64,000 nt of DNA from CAIVVT01 sp963757265 (lineage in GTDB: Bacteria > Acidobacteriota > Terriglobia > Bryobacterales > Bryobacteraceae). Both the position numbers and the translations under genes were made by a program. This document shows, one piece after another, positions 1-7,868 of this stretch (position 1 is the first letter of the stretch; the number at the start of each line of letters is the position of its first letter). Under the pieces are notes generated by a model. The model saw only the letters and a list, made by a program, of their open reading frames with translations, did not search any database and had not been told where the DNA came from. The DNA lies in the NCBI GenBank assembly GCA_963757265.1, contig CAVWRA010000006.1, positions 1,426,001-1,490,000 on the forward strand, read 5' to 3'.

Positions 1-933
1 GCCGCCCGCACCATTGTCGTCATGGGCACCTCCGGCGGCGGTCAGGCCTCCATCGACGAAGGCTTCGTCGAGCTCTATCTCAAGGGCAATCCGCGCTGTC
101 ATCCGCTCACCATTCCCAAGACCATGTCCAACGCCGGCACCAGCCACATCGCCATGAAATACGGCCTCACCGGGCCGGCCTGGGCCGTTTCCACCGCCTG
201 CGCTTCCTCCTCCCACGCCATCGGCCAGGCCTTCTGGATGCTCCGCGACGGGCTCGCCGATGTCGCCATCGCCGGCGGCAGCGAAGCCCCTCTGAATCAG
301 GGCTTCTGGCGCGCCTGGGAGGCCATGCGCGTCATGGCGCCCGATACCTGCCGCCCCTTTTCCCGCGGCCGCAAGGGTATGATTCTGGGCGAGGGCGGCG
401 CCGTGCTGATTCTCGAATCGCTCGATCGCGCCCGCGCCCGCGGCGCCACTATTCTCGCCGAAATCTGCGGCTTCGGCATGTCCGCCGACGCCCACCATCT
501 CACTCAGCCTCTGCCCGAAGGCGCCGCCGCCGCCATGCGCATGGCGCTCGCCGACGCCGGCCTCCAAGCCGATGAGATCGGCTACGTCAACGCCCACGGC
601 ACCGGCACTCCGGCCAACGATGTCGCCGAATCCCGCGCCCTCGTCCTGGCCCTCGGCGAACACGGTCGCTCCGTGCCCGTGAGTTCCACTAAATCCGTCC
701 ACGGCCATACCCTCGGCGCGGCCGGCGCGCTCGAAGCCTTCGCCACCGTCATGGCCCTGCACACCCACGAGATCCCGCCCACGGCCAACTTCGTCGAGCG
801 CGATCCCGAATGCGACGTCAACCTGATCCACTCGCCCGCGTCCGCGCCCGCTCTGCGCGCCGCGCTCTCCAACTCCTTCGCCTTTGGTGGATTGAACGCC
901 GTGCTGGCCTTCAGAGACCCAGCCGGTCTTTGA
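1..933 (+). CDS. Beta-ketoacyl synthase (FabF/KAS II-like), 5' truncated
   Basis: Condensing enzyme that extends acyl chains on acyl carrier protein in fatty acid or polyketide synthesis. The frame is open from the first base, so the N-terminal part lies outside the window. All three catalytic residues of the family are visible, numbered from the first codon here: Cys67 in STACASSS, His199 in NAHGTGTP and His236 in HGHTLGAAGA. The C-terminal NSFAFGGLNA matches the usual SNSFGFGG glycine-rich loop. The C-terminus is complete. Its last 23 bases overlap the 3' end of the convergent response-regulator gene. Primary FabF or a secondary-metabolite KAS cannot be decided without the upstream genes. 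Confidence 0.93.
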   Translation, partial: AARTIVVMGTSGGGQASIDEGFVELYLKGNPRCHPLTIPKTMSNAGTSHIAMKYGLTGPAWAVSTACASSSHAIGQAFWMLRDGLADVAIAGGSEAPLNQGFWRAWEAMRVMAPDTCRPFSRGRKGMILGEGGAVLILESLDRARARGATILAEICGFGMSADAHHLTQPLPEGAAAAMRMALADAGLQADEIGYVNAHGTGTPANDVAESRALVLALGEHGRSVPVSSTKSVHGHTLGAAGALEAFATVMALHTHEIPPTANFVERDPECDVNLIHSPASAPALRAALSNSFAFGGLNAVLAFRDPAGL

Positions 934-1681
934 GTTCCTTCAGCCGCTCCCGCGACACCGCGATCTCGGTCTTCTTCGCGTCCTTCAGCCGCAGCATCAT
1001 CCGCCCGCCGAACCAGTTGTACAGCTCGTCGACGTACTCCAGGTTGACGATGGTCGAGCGGTGCACCCGCACGAATCGCGCCGGGTCCAGCTTCTGCTCC
1101 AGCTCGGCGATCGTCCGGTCCACCACCCACTTCTTCTCCGCCGTCGCCGCGAACGTGAGCTTGTCCTCGGCGAAGAAATGCGTGATCCGCGCCAGCTCCA
1201 GGAAGTGCACCCGCTCGCCCGACCGCGACGGAATCCGCTCCAGCCGCCCCGCACCCGCTTGCGCTTGCAGCGCCGCCGATATCTGCTTCAGCAGCGTCCG
1301 CATCTCCGGCCGTGGCTCCGCCCCGCCCACCACCCGCTCCAGTTTCCCCAGCGCCCGTTCGAGCTGTTCACGCTCGATCGGCTTCAACAGGTAGTCCACC
1401 GAATGGTGCTCGAACGCCCTCAGCGCGTACTGGTCGTAAGCCGTCGTGAAGATCACCAGCGGCTCGCGTTCCAGCCGCCCCAGCAGGTCGAAACCCGTCA
1501 GTCCCGGCATCTGGATATCCAGGAACAGCACGTCCGGCGCGAGCAGTTCGATCTCCAGCGACGCGCGCTCCGGGTCGGATGCCGCGCCCAGCACCTCCAC
1601 CCGTCCGTCCTCTCTCAGCAGCTGCTCCAACCGCCGCAGCGCCAGCGGTTCGTCGTCCACCAGAAACGCGCGTGGTTTCAT
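911..1681 (-). CDS. LytTR-family response regulator
   Basis: Cytoplasmic DNA-binding response regulator of the LytR/AlgR/AgrA type, 256 aa. The receiver domain covers about residues 4-118, with the acidic pair in LVDDEP, phosphoacceptor Asp55 in FLDIQMPG, Thr in FTTAYD and Lys in LLKPIE. A LytTR DNA-binding domain covers about residues 155-252 (RVHRSTIVNLEYVD). It overlaps the stop of the upstream sensor kinase by 4 bases (ATGA), so the two are translationally coupled and form a two-component system. Targets cannot be told from the window. Confidence 0.93.
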   Translation of the reverse strand: MKPRAFLVDDEPLALRRLEQLLREDGRVEVLGAASDPERASLEIELLAPDVLFLDIQMPGLTGFDLLGRLEREPLVIFTTAYDQYALRAFEHHSVDYLLKPIEREQLERALGKLERVVGGAEPRPEMRTLLKQISAALQAQAGAGRLERIPSRSGERVHFLELARITHFFAEDKLTFAATAEKKWVVDRTIAELEQKLDPARFVRVHRSTIVNLEYVDELYNWFGGRMMLRLKDAKKTEIAVSRERLKELKDRLGL

Positions 1682-2787
1682 ACCATCGCCGCCATCGGCA
1701 GCCGGAACCGCACCGACGCGCCCTTCTCGGGCGTCGCGATCTCAATCGACGCCGCCGCGCCGTACAGCGCTTCCAGCCGTTGCTCCAGCATATCCAGCCC
1801 GTGTCCGGCCCGCAGCGCCGCGCTCGAAAAGCCCGGCCCGTCGTCGCTCACCTCGGCCACCAGCGCATCCTCCTCCCGCCGCACCCGGATGCTGATCGTA
1901 CCCCCGTCCCGCCGCGGCGCGATGGCGTGCTTCATGCTGTTCTCCACCAGCGTCTGCAGCGAGTATGCGGGGATCTCGATCGCGCCCAGCTCGGCCGGCG
2001 CGTCGATCGTGAACCTCAGCCGCCCGCCGAAGCGCGTCCGTTCGATCTCCAGGTAATCCGTCACCAGCTTGAGCTCTTCGCTCAGCCGCACCACCGGCGC
2101 CTGCTGCGTATCCAGCGCGAACCTCAGCAGCCGCGCCAGCCGCTCGAGCATCTCCTCCGCCCGCGGCGCGTCTTCCCTCACCAGCGCCAGAATCGAGTTG
2201 ATCGTGTTGAACAGAAAATGCGGCTGCAGCCGCGATTGCAGCGAGTCCAAACGCGCCTCCGCCGCCAGCTTCAGCGCCCGCTCCCGCTCCAGTTGCTGCG
2301 TCCGCAGTTGCAGCGTCGTCGCCTGCACCTGCCCCTTCAGCGTCTCGATCGTATGCACCGCCGCCCCGACCATGATCGTTACCAGCACTCCGATCCGCGC
2401 GCTGTAGGCGAATTGCAGCCACAGCTCCGCCCGCCCCACCAGCCCCACCGCAAACAGAATGCCCGTCGCCAGCGCCGGTCCCGCCACCCCCATCGCCGTC
2501 AGCAGCGCCACGTACGGAGGCCATTTCTTCCAACCCCGCACGTGCGCCAGCCGCATCGCCGCCGGCGGGATCGCAATCATCGCCAGGTCCCCCGTGCAGT
2601 GCGTGTACAGTTGAAAATACAATAGCGACCGCCAGAAGTGCTGCACGGTCCCCTGGTAATCGAACACCGCGAACAGCCCCAGCAGCCCCATCCCCAGCCC
2701 CGTGTTGACCAGCAGCATCGGCCCCAGCCGATAACGCGACTTCTCCCCTCGCGTGCTCTCTTTGCGGCAAGTATCTACGATCGGCAT
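1678..2787 (-). CDS. LytS/YehU-type membrane sensor histidine kinase
   Basis: Sensor kinase partner of the adjacent LytTR regulator. About four membrane-spanning segments fill residues 20-150, followed by a short coiled linker. The His_kinase dimerisation motif is LQPHFLFNTIN, with phosphoacceptor His190. A HATPase domain follows, with the N box VENSMKHA and G box DDGPGFSS. I chose the ATG at 2787 (369 aa), 5 bases after the stop of the small CxxCH gene. An in-frame codon at 2862 would overlap that gene by 75 bases. There is no periplasmic sensor domain, so the signal is probably sensed in or near the membrane, or supplied by a partner. Confidence 0.9.
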   Translation of the reverse strand: MPIVDTCRKESTRGEKSRYRLGPMLLVNTGLGMGLLGLFAVFDYQGTVQHFWRSLLYFQLYTHCTGDLAMIAIPPAAMRLAHVRGWKKWPPYVALLTAMGVAGPALATGILFAVGLVGRAELWLQFAYSARIGVLVTIMVGAAVHTIETLKGQVQATTLQLRTQQLERERALKLAAEARLDSLQSRLQPHFLFNTINSILALVREDAPRAEEMLERLARLLRFALDTQQAPVVRLSEELKLVTDYLEIERTRFGGRLRFTIDAPAELGAIEIPAYSLQTLVENSMKHAIAPRRDGGTISIRVRREEDALVAEVSDDGPGFSSAALRAGHGLDMLEQRLEALYGAAASIEIATPEKGASVRFRLPMAAMV

Positions 2788-2792
2788 GGCGC

Positions 2793-3047
2793 TCACTTCG
2801 CGGCCTGGTGACAGCCCACGCAGGTCCGCTGTTCCACAGGATAAGCCGGATTCTCCATCCACGCCCCGGCCCGCCTCGCATACTCCGTGCCCGGCAGTTC
2901 CTTTACAATGCGTTCCAGCCCGGCCCGCGACTTCTCCTTCTCACCCTGCCGGTCATACCCGTCCGCCGCGTGAATCTCGCGCGGCTGGGAGCAATATCCA
3001 AGCATCAGGCCCACAACCGCGCAAGCGGAAATCAGTGCTCGTCTCAT
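2793..3047 (-). CDS. Small secreted protein with one haem-binding CxxCH motif
   Basis: 84-aa protein with an N-terminal signal sequence (MRRALISACAVVGLMLGYC) and a single CVGCH haem-attachment motif at the extreme C-terminus. The body is short, helical and charged and I do not recognise it as a classical cytochrome c fold. It is the first gene of a tight operon with the LytS-type kinase (5-base gap) and the LytTR regulator. The frame stays open upstream to 3359, but only the ATG at 3047 gives an export signal. A role as a periplasmic haem or redox input to the kinase is inference from position alone. Confidence 0.6.
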   Translation of the reverse strand: MRRALISACAVVGLMLGYCSQPREIHAADGYDRQGEKEKSRAGLERIVKELPGTEYARRAGAWMENPAYPVEQRTCVGCHQAAK

Positions 3048-3484
3048 GCTCCCAGTTTGCGCCCGCCCCTCCTCACGCGCCGCCGGGATTCCGACCAATC
3101 GCTGAACTTCCCGATAAACCGCCCGCTGCGGCGGACCAACGGTTCCCATGTGCGAGACAGTCTGCTCTGTCTCCGGCGCCCGCCGTTTATACCGGACCCG
3201 CTCCAGCGGATTAGTGCTGAAACACTGATTGCAGGACGGTTGAGGGTTCACCTGCCGGTCACGCACCCGAGGGCATAGCGAATCGAGCGCGAATGCGCAC
3301 AACGCACTGGACGCCCCGGAACGACTCTCCCATACTGAAACAGCATGCTGGTCGATCACTTAAGGGGAGATGCGCATGGAATCAGGTTGCCGAAGACCAG
3401 ATTCAGCGAGGAGAAACCCCCACTGGGACACATCAGGACGTCCCCTGTCCGAGGCTTGCCGTGCTCAAGGGGGAGGCTAATTCT
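3048..3484. other. Intergenic region between two divergent small genes
   Basis: About 440 bases between the minus-strand CxxCH/LytS/LytTR operon and the plus-strand small membrane protein gene. Both promoters should lie here. I see no convincing coding frame, no RNA gene and no strong palindrome. The purine-rich stretch just before 3485 is the ribosome binding site of the next gene. Confidence 0.5.
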
Positions 3485-3784
3485 ATGAGATTGTTCCTGT
3501 GGGTAATCCTAGGCTTCGCTGTCGATGGGCTAGCATTTTGGATGGTCACGACTCCCGGAATTCCTAGGAACCCAATCTGGTGGCTCCTGCTTATGGCGGT
3601 TTTCGTTGTCGCGCCAGTCGGAACATTCTGGATGTTCTACGTAGCCATTCGGCATGAACGGCATCCGTGGCGAATGATTTTACTCGGTTTTGTGCCCTAT
3701 GCCTTCCTATGGTATTACTTCGAACGCGTTCGTCCTGGAAAGCACATTACCAACGGATCAGCCTGCACTGCACCCCTCCCCTGA
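3485..3784 (+). CDS. Small hypothetical membrane protein
   Basis: 99-aa protein with three predicted membrane spans (about residues 4-24, 32-55 and 65-80), a basic loop RHERHPWR and a short hydrophilic tail. The ATG at 3485 is preceded by a strong GGGGGAGG ribosome binding site, which decides the start against an upstream in-frame ATG at 3293 that would add a hydrophilic leader of low plausibility. It stands alone. I do not recognise the family. Confidence 0.6.
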   Translation: MRLFLWVILGFAVDGLAFWMVTTPGIPRNPIWWLLLMAVFVVAPVGTFWMFYVAIRHERHPWRMILLGFVPYAFLWYYFERVRPGKHITNGSACTAPLP

Positions 3785-3877
3785 GACGCGACTCCACGTC
3801 GAAAGGGACACTTTGGCAGCGGTCGCGTGTTCGGTCATTGGTCAGTCTATTCCTGCTCGTTGAGCTGTGGGAACTGT

Positions 3878-3938
3878 GGAAATCGCGCAGCGATTTCCAA
3901 GGGCGGTGGAGGCGGGAGGGAAACGGCCGTGGCCGTTT
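3878..3938. repeat. Two tandem GC-rich hairpins in intergenic DNA
   Basis: The first hairpin has perfect 9-base arms GGAAATCGC/GCGATTTCC around a GCA loop (3878-3898). The second has 8-base arms AAACGGCC/GGCCGTTT around GT (3921-3938) and runs straight into a T-rich tract, which would suit a rho-independent terminator for the small membrane protein gene. They lie in the roughly 300-base gap 3785-4083, which otherwise holds no gene. A repeated intergenic element is also possible. Confidence 0.5.
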
Positions 3939-4083
3939 TCCTCGCCCCCGTTGCCTCGCATCCCCAATATATAACCACCCCCTTTTCAACAACTTAAGAA
4001 TGTAACCCCGATCCCCGCCTGCCGGCCCGCGCTACACTCTCCCGTCGGCCTCCCCAGGGAGCCGCCGCGAAAGGAACATCACC

Positions 4084-5073
4084 ATGTCAACACCGCTCCG
4101 GCGCGCCTCCAGCCGCCGCAACTCGCAATTATCCACCGGCCCCCGCACCCCCCGCGGCCGCGCCGCCGTCACCGCCAACGCCCTCACCCACGGCTTCTAC
4201 GGCCGCGTCGCCCTCACCGACTTCGAGGACCCCGCCGACTACCGCGCCACCCTGGCCGACTACCTCGCCGACCTGCGCCCCGCCGGCGCCGTCGAAATCG
4301 AGCTCGTCCACCGCCTCGTCAAGGACCTGTGGAAGCTCCGCCGCCTTGAACGCCTCGAACGCGCCTTCCTCGTCGACACCATCGAACAGGCCGAGCGCCG
4401 CCTCGACAGCCCGCTCCCCGAACAGCGCGCCTTCTTCGCCTGCAGCACTTCGCTGCACGCCCAGTTCCGCCAGTACAAAGGCGAAACCCCACTCGAGCGC
4501 GTGGAGCTGCTCCAGCACCGCCTGCGCCGCGCCGCCGACTCGACCCTCCGTCTCCTCACCATCCTCCAGGCCGAGCGCCGCGCCGATCCCGACGCCGCCT
4601 CCCAGCCCTGCTTCGAAATCTCCACCCTGCCGCCCGAGTCCCTGGCCTACCGCGCCGACGAACCCCCCGCCCTTTGCGACACCTTCGCCACCCCGGACGC
4701 TGCTCCTGCGCCCGTTTCTTCCGACGCACCTGATGCGCCTTCCTCGGACGCCCCCGATCCGTCCGCTCCCAACGCCGATTCGACCGGCCTGGACGCCCCC
4801 ATCGTCCCATCCGATCCGTCAGATCCTGTCGATGCATCATCCGTTGCCGACGCATCGCCTGTTGCCGACGCCCCACCCGCTCCCGCGCCCCTTGCGGATG
4901 CCGACCCGTCCGCCCCGCTCGCCGCACCTCCAACCGGCCCCGCCAGCCCTGAAACACCCCCCGCATCTCCATCCATCCACAAGCCAAACCCGACAATTGG
5001 CTTTGTTCCTCCAAAAAACAAATCCACGCTCCCGCCCCACCCTTCCAAACGCACCCCCAAGCGCGCCGCCTAG
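4084..5073 (+). CDS. Hypothetical protein with N-terminal STGPRTP...NALTHG motif
   Basis: 329 aa. The N-terminus SQLSTGPRTPRGRA followed by NALTHGFY is a signature I associate with unannotated, often multi-copy proteins of Acidobacteria and Planctomycetes whose function is unknown. Residues 60-175 are a charged, helical domain (LVKDLWKLRRLERLERAF). The last ~150 residues are a Pro/Ala/Asp/Ser-rich low-complexity tail ending in a basic segment. There is no signal peptide or membrane span. A GAAAGGA ribosome binding site supports the start. A small DNA- or RNA-binding domain at the N-terminus is conceivable but not shown. Confidence 0.7.
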   Translation: MSTPLRRASSRRNSQLSTGPRTPRGRAAVTANALTHGFYGRVALTDFEDPADYRATLADYLADLRPAGAVEIELVHRLVKDLWKLRRLERLERAFLVDTIEQAERRLDSPLPEQRAFFACSTSLHAQFRQYKGETPLERVELLQHRLRRAADSTLRLLTILQAERRADPDAASQPCFEISTLPPESLAYRADEPPALCDTFATPDAAPAPVSSDAPDAPSSDAPDPSAPNADSTGLDAPIVPSDPSDPVDASSVADASPVADAPPAPAPLADADPSAPLAAPPTGPASPETPPASPSIHKPNPTIGFVPPKNKSTLPPHPSKRTPKRAA

Positions 5074-5182
5074 CCACTTCCCGATGAACTAACCCCTCCC
5101 ATCCGCCCCCGCCGCCTCAGAGGCCCCCAACGCCCTCACCCGCCCTGCGTCCGCCGCCCGCATTCGAGCCTCGAAAGCCAAC

Positions 5183-5191
5183 TGCTAAAAT
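5183..5191 (+). promoter_or_regulatory. Extended -10 promoter placing the transcript start at the ppx ATG
   Basis: TGC followed by TAAAAT (5183-5191) is a good extended -10 box. Its end is only 7 bases before the ppx start codon and no Shine-Dalgarno sequence fits in between, so transcription would begin at or next to the ATG and the mRNA would be leaderless. Sequence inference only. Confidence 0.4.
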
Positions 5192-5198
5192 AGCCGCG

Positions 5199-6731
5199 AT
5201 GCCCCGCTACGCCGCCATCGACATCGGCAGCAACTCCGTGCGCATGCTCGCCGCCGAGCTCGAACCCGGCGCGCCGCTGCGCGTCCTGGTGGAGGACCGG
5301 CAGGTGACGCGTCTGGGCGAGAGCGTTTTCCGCGGCGGGCAGATGGATGAGCCGTCGATGACCCTGACCCTGCGGACGCTCGAGCGCATGGTCGGCCTGT
5401 ACCGCCCGCACAACGTCCTGGCCGCGCGCGTCGTGGCCACCTCCGCCGTGCGCGACGCCCGTAACCAGGCCGTCTTCCTCGAACGCGCCGGCGCCATCGC
5501 CGGCCAGCCGGTGGAGCTCATCTCCGGCCAGGAAGAGGCCCGCCTGATTCACCTCGGCGTCGAGGCCAGTTGGCCGCATCCCCACGAACGCCTGCTCATC
5601 GTCAACATCGGCGGCGGCAGCGCCGAGATCATCGAGGCCGAGCACGGCCGCCTGAAACGCGCCTTCTCGCGCCCCCTCGGCGCGGTCCGCCTGCAGTCTG
5701 TCTTCCTCGAGAACGATCCCCCCTCGCTCGACGATCTGCTGCGCCTCGAGGAGTTCATCGCACAGAAGCTCGCGCTCGCCGTTCAGAAGTTCGGGGCCCT
5801 GCATTTCGACCGCGCCATCGGCTCCGCCGCCTCGGCCTCGGCCGTGATCTGCGCCGCCAACGCCATCCCGCGCACCCGCCGCGAGCTGGCCGACCGCCGC
5901 AGGGTCACCGTGGCCCAGTTGCGGCGCCTGTACGGCGACCTGTCGCGCCTGGATCTCGCCGCGCGCCGCAAAGTAGTCGGGCTCGGCTACCGCCGCGCCG
6001 AGATCATCCTGCCCGGCGTCGCCGTGCTGCTGCGCACCCTCGAAGCCTTCGGCCTGCGCTCGCTCAGCTACTGCGCCGCGGGCGTGCGCGAAGGCATTGT
6101 CCACGACCTGGCCGGCCGCGGCGTGGGCCGCGAGCAGGCCCGCCTCAACCGCGAGCAGCGCGACATGCTCGAGCAGTTCGCCCGCCGCTTCGGCGTCGAT
6201 TTGCGCCACGCCCGCAAGGTGGCGCACTTCGCTCTCGCCCTGTTCCACGCCCTCGAGCGGCTGCACCGGCTGCCCTTCGGTGAAGCGCGGCTCATCGAAG
6301 CCGCCGCCTATCTGCGCGACGTCGGCCACGCCATCAGCTACACCGGCCATCACAAGCACTCGCAGTACGTCGTCGCCAACGCCGACCTGGGCGGCTTCAC
6401 CGAGCACGAGCGGCTGCGCGTCGCCATGCTGTGCCGCTACCACCGCAAGTCGATGCCCGCCGCGCGGCACGCCGATTTCATGGCCCTGCCGCCCGAGGAC
6501 CGCCGCGCCGTCACCCTCCTCACCCCGCTGCTGCGCATCGCCGACGCCCTCGACCGCAGCCGCGAACAGAGGGTCGAGCGAATCGGGTGTACACTCGGCC
6601 CCGCGGGCCTCACACTGAGTTTGGAAGCCAGCCGGGACATCGGGCTGGAACGTTGGGCGGTCGATGGAGCCGCGGCCGTGTTTCGCGAAGTCTATGGCGC
6701 GGCCCTGACGGTGGAAAGCGCCACGCCGTGA
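5199..6731 (+). CDS. ppx: Ppx/GppA family exopolyphosphatase
   Basis: Hydrolyses terminal phosphates from polyphosphate, or pppGpp to ppGpp, in the cytoplasm. 510 aa. The actin-like ATPase fold is shown by the phosphate-1 motif AIDIGSNSVRML at the N-terminus and the phosphate-2 motif VNIGGGSAEIIE near residue 135. The C-terminal third is the helical HD-type domain (YLRDVGHAISYTGHHKHS). The length fits the Ppx rather than the short GppA form. The stop codon overlaps the GTG start of a CHAD-domain gene. CHAD domains are known polyphosphate binders, which supports a polyphosphate role over a pppGpp role. Confidence 0.92.
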   Translation: MPRYAAIDIGSNSVRMLAAELEPGAPLRVLVEDRQVTRLGESVFRGGQMDEPSMTLTLRTLERMVGLYRPHNVLAARVVATSAVRDARNQAVFLERAGAIAGQPVELISGQEEARLIHLGVEASWPHPHERLLIVNIGGGSAEIIEAEHGRLKRAFSRPLGAVRLQSVFLENDPPSLDDLLRLEEFIAQKLALAVQKFGALHFDRAIGSAASASAVICAANAIPRTRRELADRRRVTVAQLRRLYGDLSRLDLAARRKVVGLGYRRAEIILPGVAVLLRTLEAFGLRSLSYCAAGVREGIVHDLAGRGVGREQARLNREQRDMLEQFARRFGVDLRHARKVAHFALALFHALERLHRLPFGEARLIEAAAYLRDVGHAISYTGHHKHSQYVVANADLGGFTEHERLRVAMLCRYHRKSMPAARHADFMALPPEDRRAVTLLTPLLRIADALDRSREQRVERIGCTLGPAGLTLSLEASRDIGLERWAVDGAAAVFREVYGAALTVESATP

Positions 6732-7195
6732 GTGCCAGATCCGAATACTGGTCGATGCCGCCGGCGCGCTTTGCCGCGCTGTCGCTCGAGGCGCGGCTCA
6801 CTACGCTGATCGAGCGGGCCGCGGGCTGCCTCGAGACGCCCGATCCCGACGCGGTGCACGATCTGAGAGTGGCCATCCGCCGCTTCTCCCAGGCCCTGCG
6901 CATCTTCCGCGCGCTGCTCGATCCCAAAGCGGTGCAGCGCATCCGGCGCGCGCTCAAGCACGTGCTGGACGCCGCCGCCGCCGTCCGCGACCTGGACGTC
7001 GGCATGGAGCGGCTGATCGGCGAGGGGTTGCCCGAGGGGCACGCCGTGCTCGACGAGATGCGCGCCGAGCGGCGCCGCGGCGAACTGGCGTTGCGCGGCT
7101 GGCTGCTGATCGTGCAGTCGGAAGAGCCGGCGAGCGCCTGGCGGCGGTGCCTCGTGCCGCGCCCGGCCAGGAGCGCGGGAGGGCGGGCCTCGTGA
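6728..7195 (+). CDS. CHAD-domain protein, N-terminal half
   Basis: 155 aa. It contains the first helical bundle of a CHAD domain, with the conserved basic polyphosphate-binding helix HDLRVAIRRFSQALRIFR and the following AAAVRDLDVGMERL. A GTG start at 6728 overlaps the ppx stop by 4 bases. An ATG at 6755 is the alternative. The second half of the domain is absent from this protein and is encoded by the next gene, which overlaps by 4 bases. Role: binding polyphosphate or polyphosphate granules (known for the family), presumably as a partner of Ppx (inference). Confidence 0.8.
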   Translation: MSARSEYWSMPPARFAALSLEARLTTLIERAAGCLETPDPDAVHDLRVAIRRFSQALRIFRALLDPKAVQRIRRALKHVLDAAAAVRDLDVGMERLIGEGLPEGHAVLDEMRAERRRGELALRGWLLIVQSEEPASAWRRCLVPRPARSAGGRAS

Positions 7196-7824
7196 AGAAG
7201 AGCCGCAGCGTCGATTGGAACACCGCCGTCAGCACCGGCGAGAACGCCCGCCGTGCCCTGCCGCGCCTGGCCCGCGAGTTCTTCGCGCTGGGCCGCGCGG
7301 CCGCCCGGCCTGCCGCCCCGCCGCCCGAACTGCACGCCTTCCGGCTGGCCTCCAAGCGCTTCCGCTACACGCTGGAGCTCTTCCTGCCGCTGTACGGACC
7401 GCGCCTGGCCGGGCGCGTCGAGCAGGTGCGCAAGCTCCAGAGCCTGCTCGGCGACCGCCAGGATTGCGTCGTCCTGGCCGAGCGGCTGAAGCGGCATGAC
7501 GGCTCGGCCGCCGAGCTCCACGCCACGCTGCAGAAGCTGAACGCCGAGGGCCGCGCGATCGAGGAGAAGTTCCGCCGTTACTGGCACGGGACTTTCGACG
7601 CGCCGGGCGAGGAGCGGGCCTGGATGCGCTACCTGTCCCGCCGCCCGCCCGCGTCCCGCCCGCGGCTGCAGGACGTTCAGACGCGCCTGCTCGCGGCCCC
7701 GGCGCCCGCCGAGCCGCTCCTCACGCCGCCCGACGCGAGCGCGCCGCCGCCGCCGCAGCAGCCTCCTCCAGCCCAGCGCCGCGCTGCGGCCCCGGCCCAT
7801 GCGCGGCCCCACAAGCGGGCCTGA
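7192..7824 (+). CDS. CHAD-domain protein, C-terminal half
   Basis: 210 aa from the GTG at 7192, whose GTGA overlaps the stop of the preceding CHAD half. The conserved second-bundle motif of CHAD is clear: LHAFRLASKRFRYTLELF and then LQSLLGDRQDC. The protein ends in a Pro/Ala-rich tail with a basic tip (about residues 160-210). With the upstream gene it makes one complete CHAD domain in two chains. No simple single-base change would join the frames, because both the stop and the start are in standard coupled form. A real split is therefore likely. Confidence 0.78.
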   Translation: MKKSRSVDWNTAVSTGENARRALPRLAREFFALGRAAARPAAPPPELHAFRLASKRFRYTLELFLPLYGPRLAGRVEQVRKLQSLLGDRQDCVVLAERLKRHDGSAAELHATLQKLNAEGRAIEEKFRRYWHGTFDAPGEERAWMRYLSRRPPASRPRLQDVQTRLLAAPAPAEPLLTPPDASAPPPPQQPPPAQRRAAAPAHARPHKRA

Positions 7825-7854
7825 CTGAGCCTGCTTGCGCAGAGGCGGGTGCTG

Positions 7855-7860
7855 TAGAAT
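7855..7860 (+). promoter_or_regulatory. -10 box (TAGAAT) next to the lctP start
   Basis: TGTAGAATAGC sits 8 bases before the lctP ATG, the same arrangement and almost the same surrounding bases as at ppx. It predicts a transcript starting at or beside the start codon. No ribosome binding site is visible. Confidence 0.35.
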
Positions 7861-7868
7861 AGCGCCGC

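Noticed and set aside
5136..6470. 444-codon open frame on the minus strand opposite ppx
   Set aside because: Antisense shadow of a clearly conserved gene in high-GC DNA; its product is low-complexity and matches no family.
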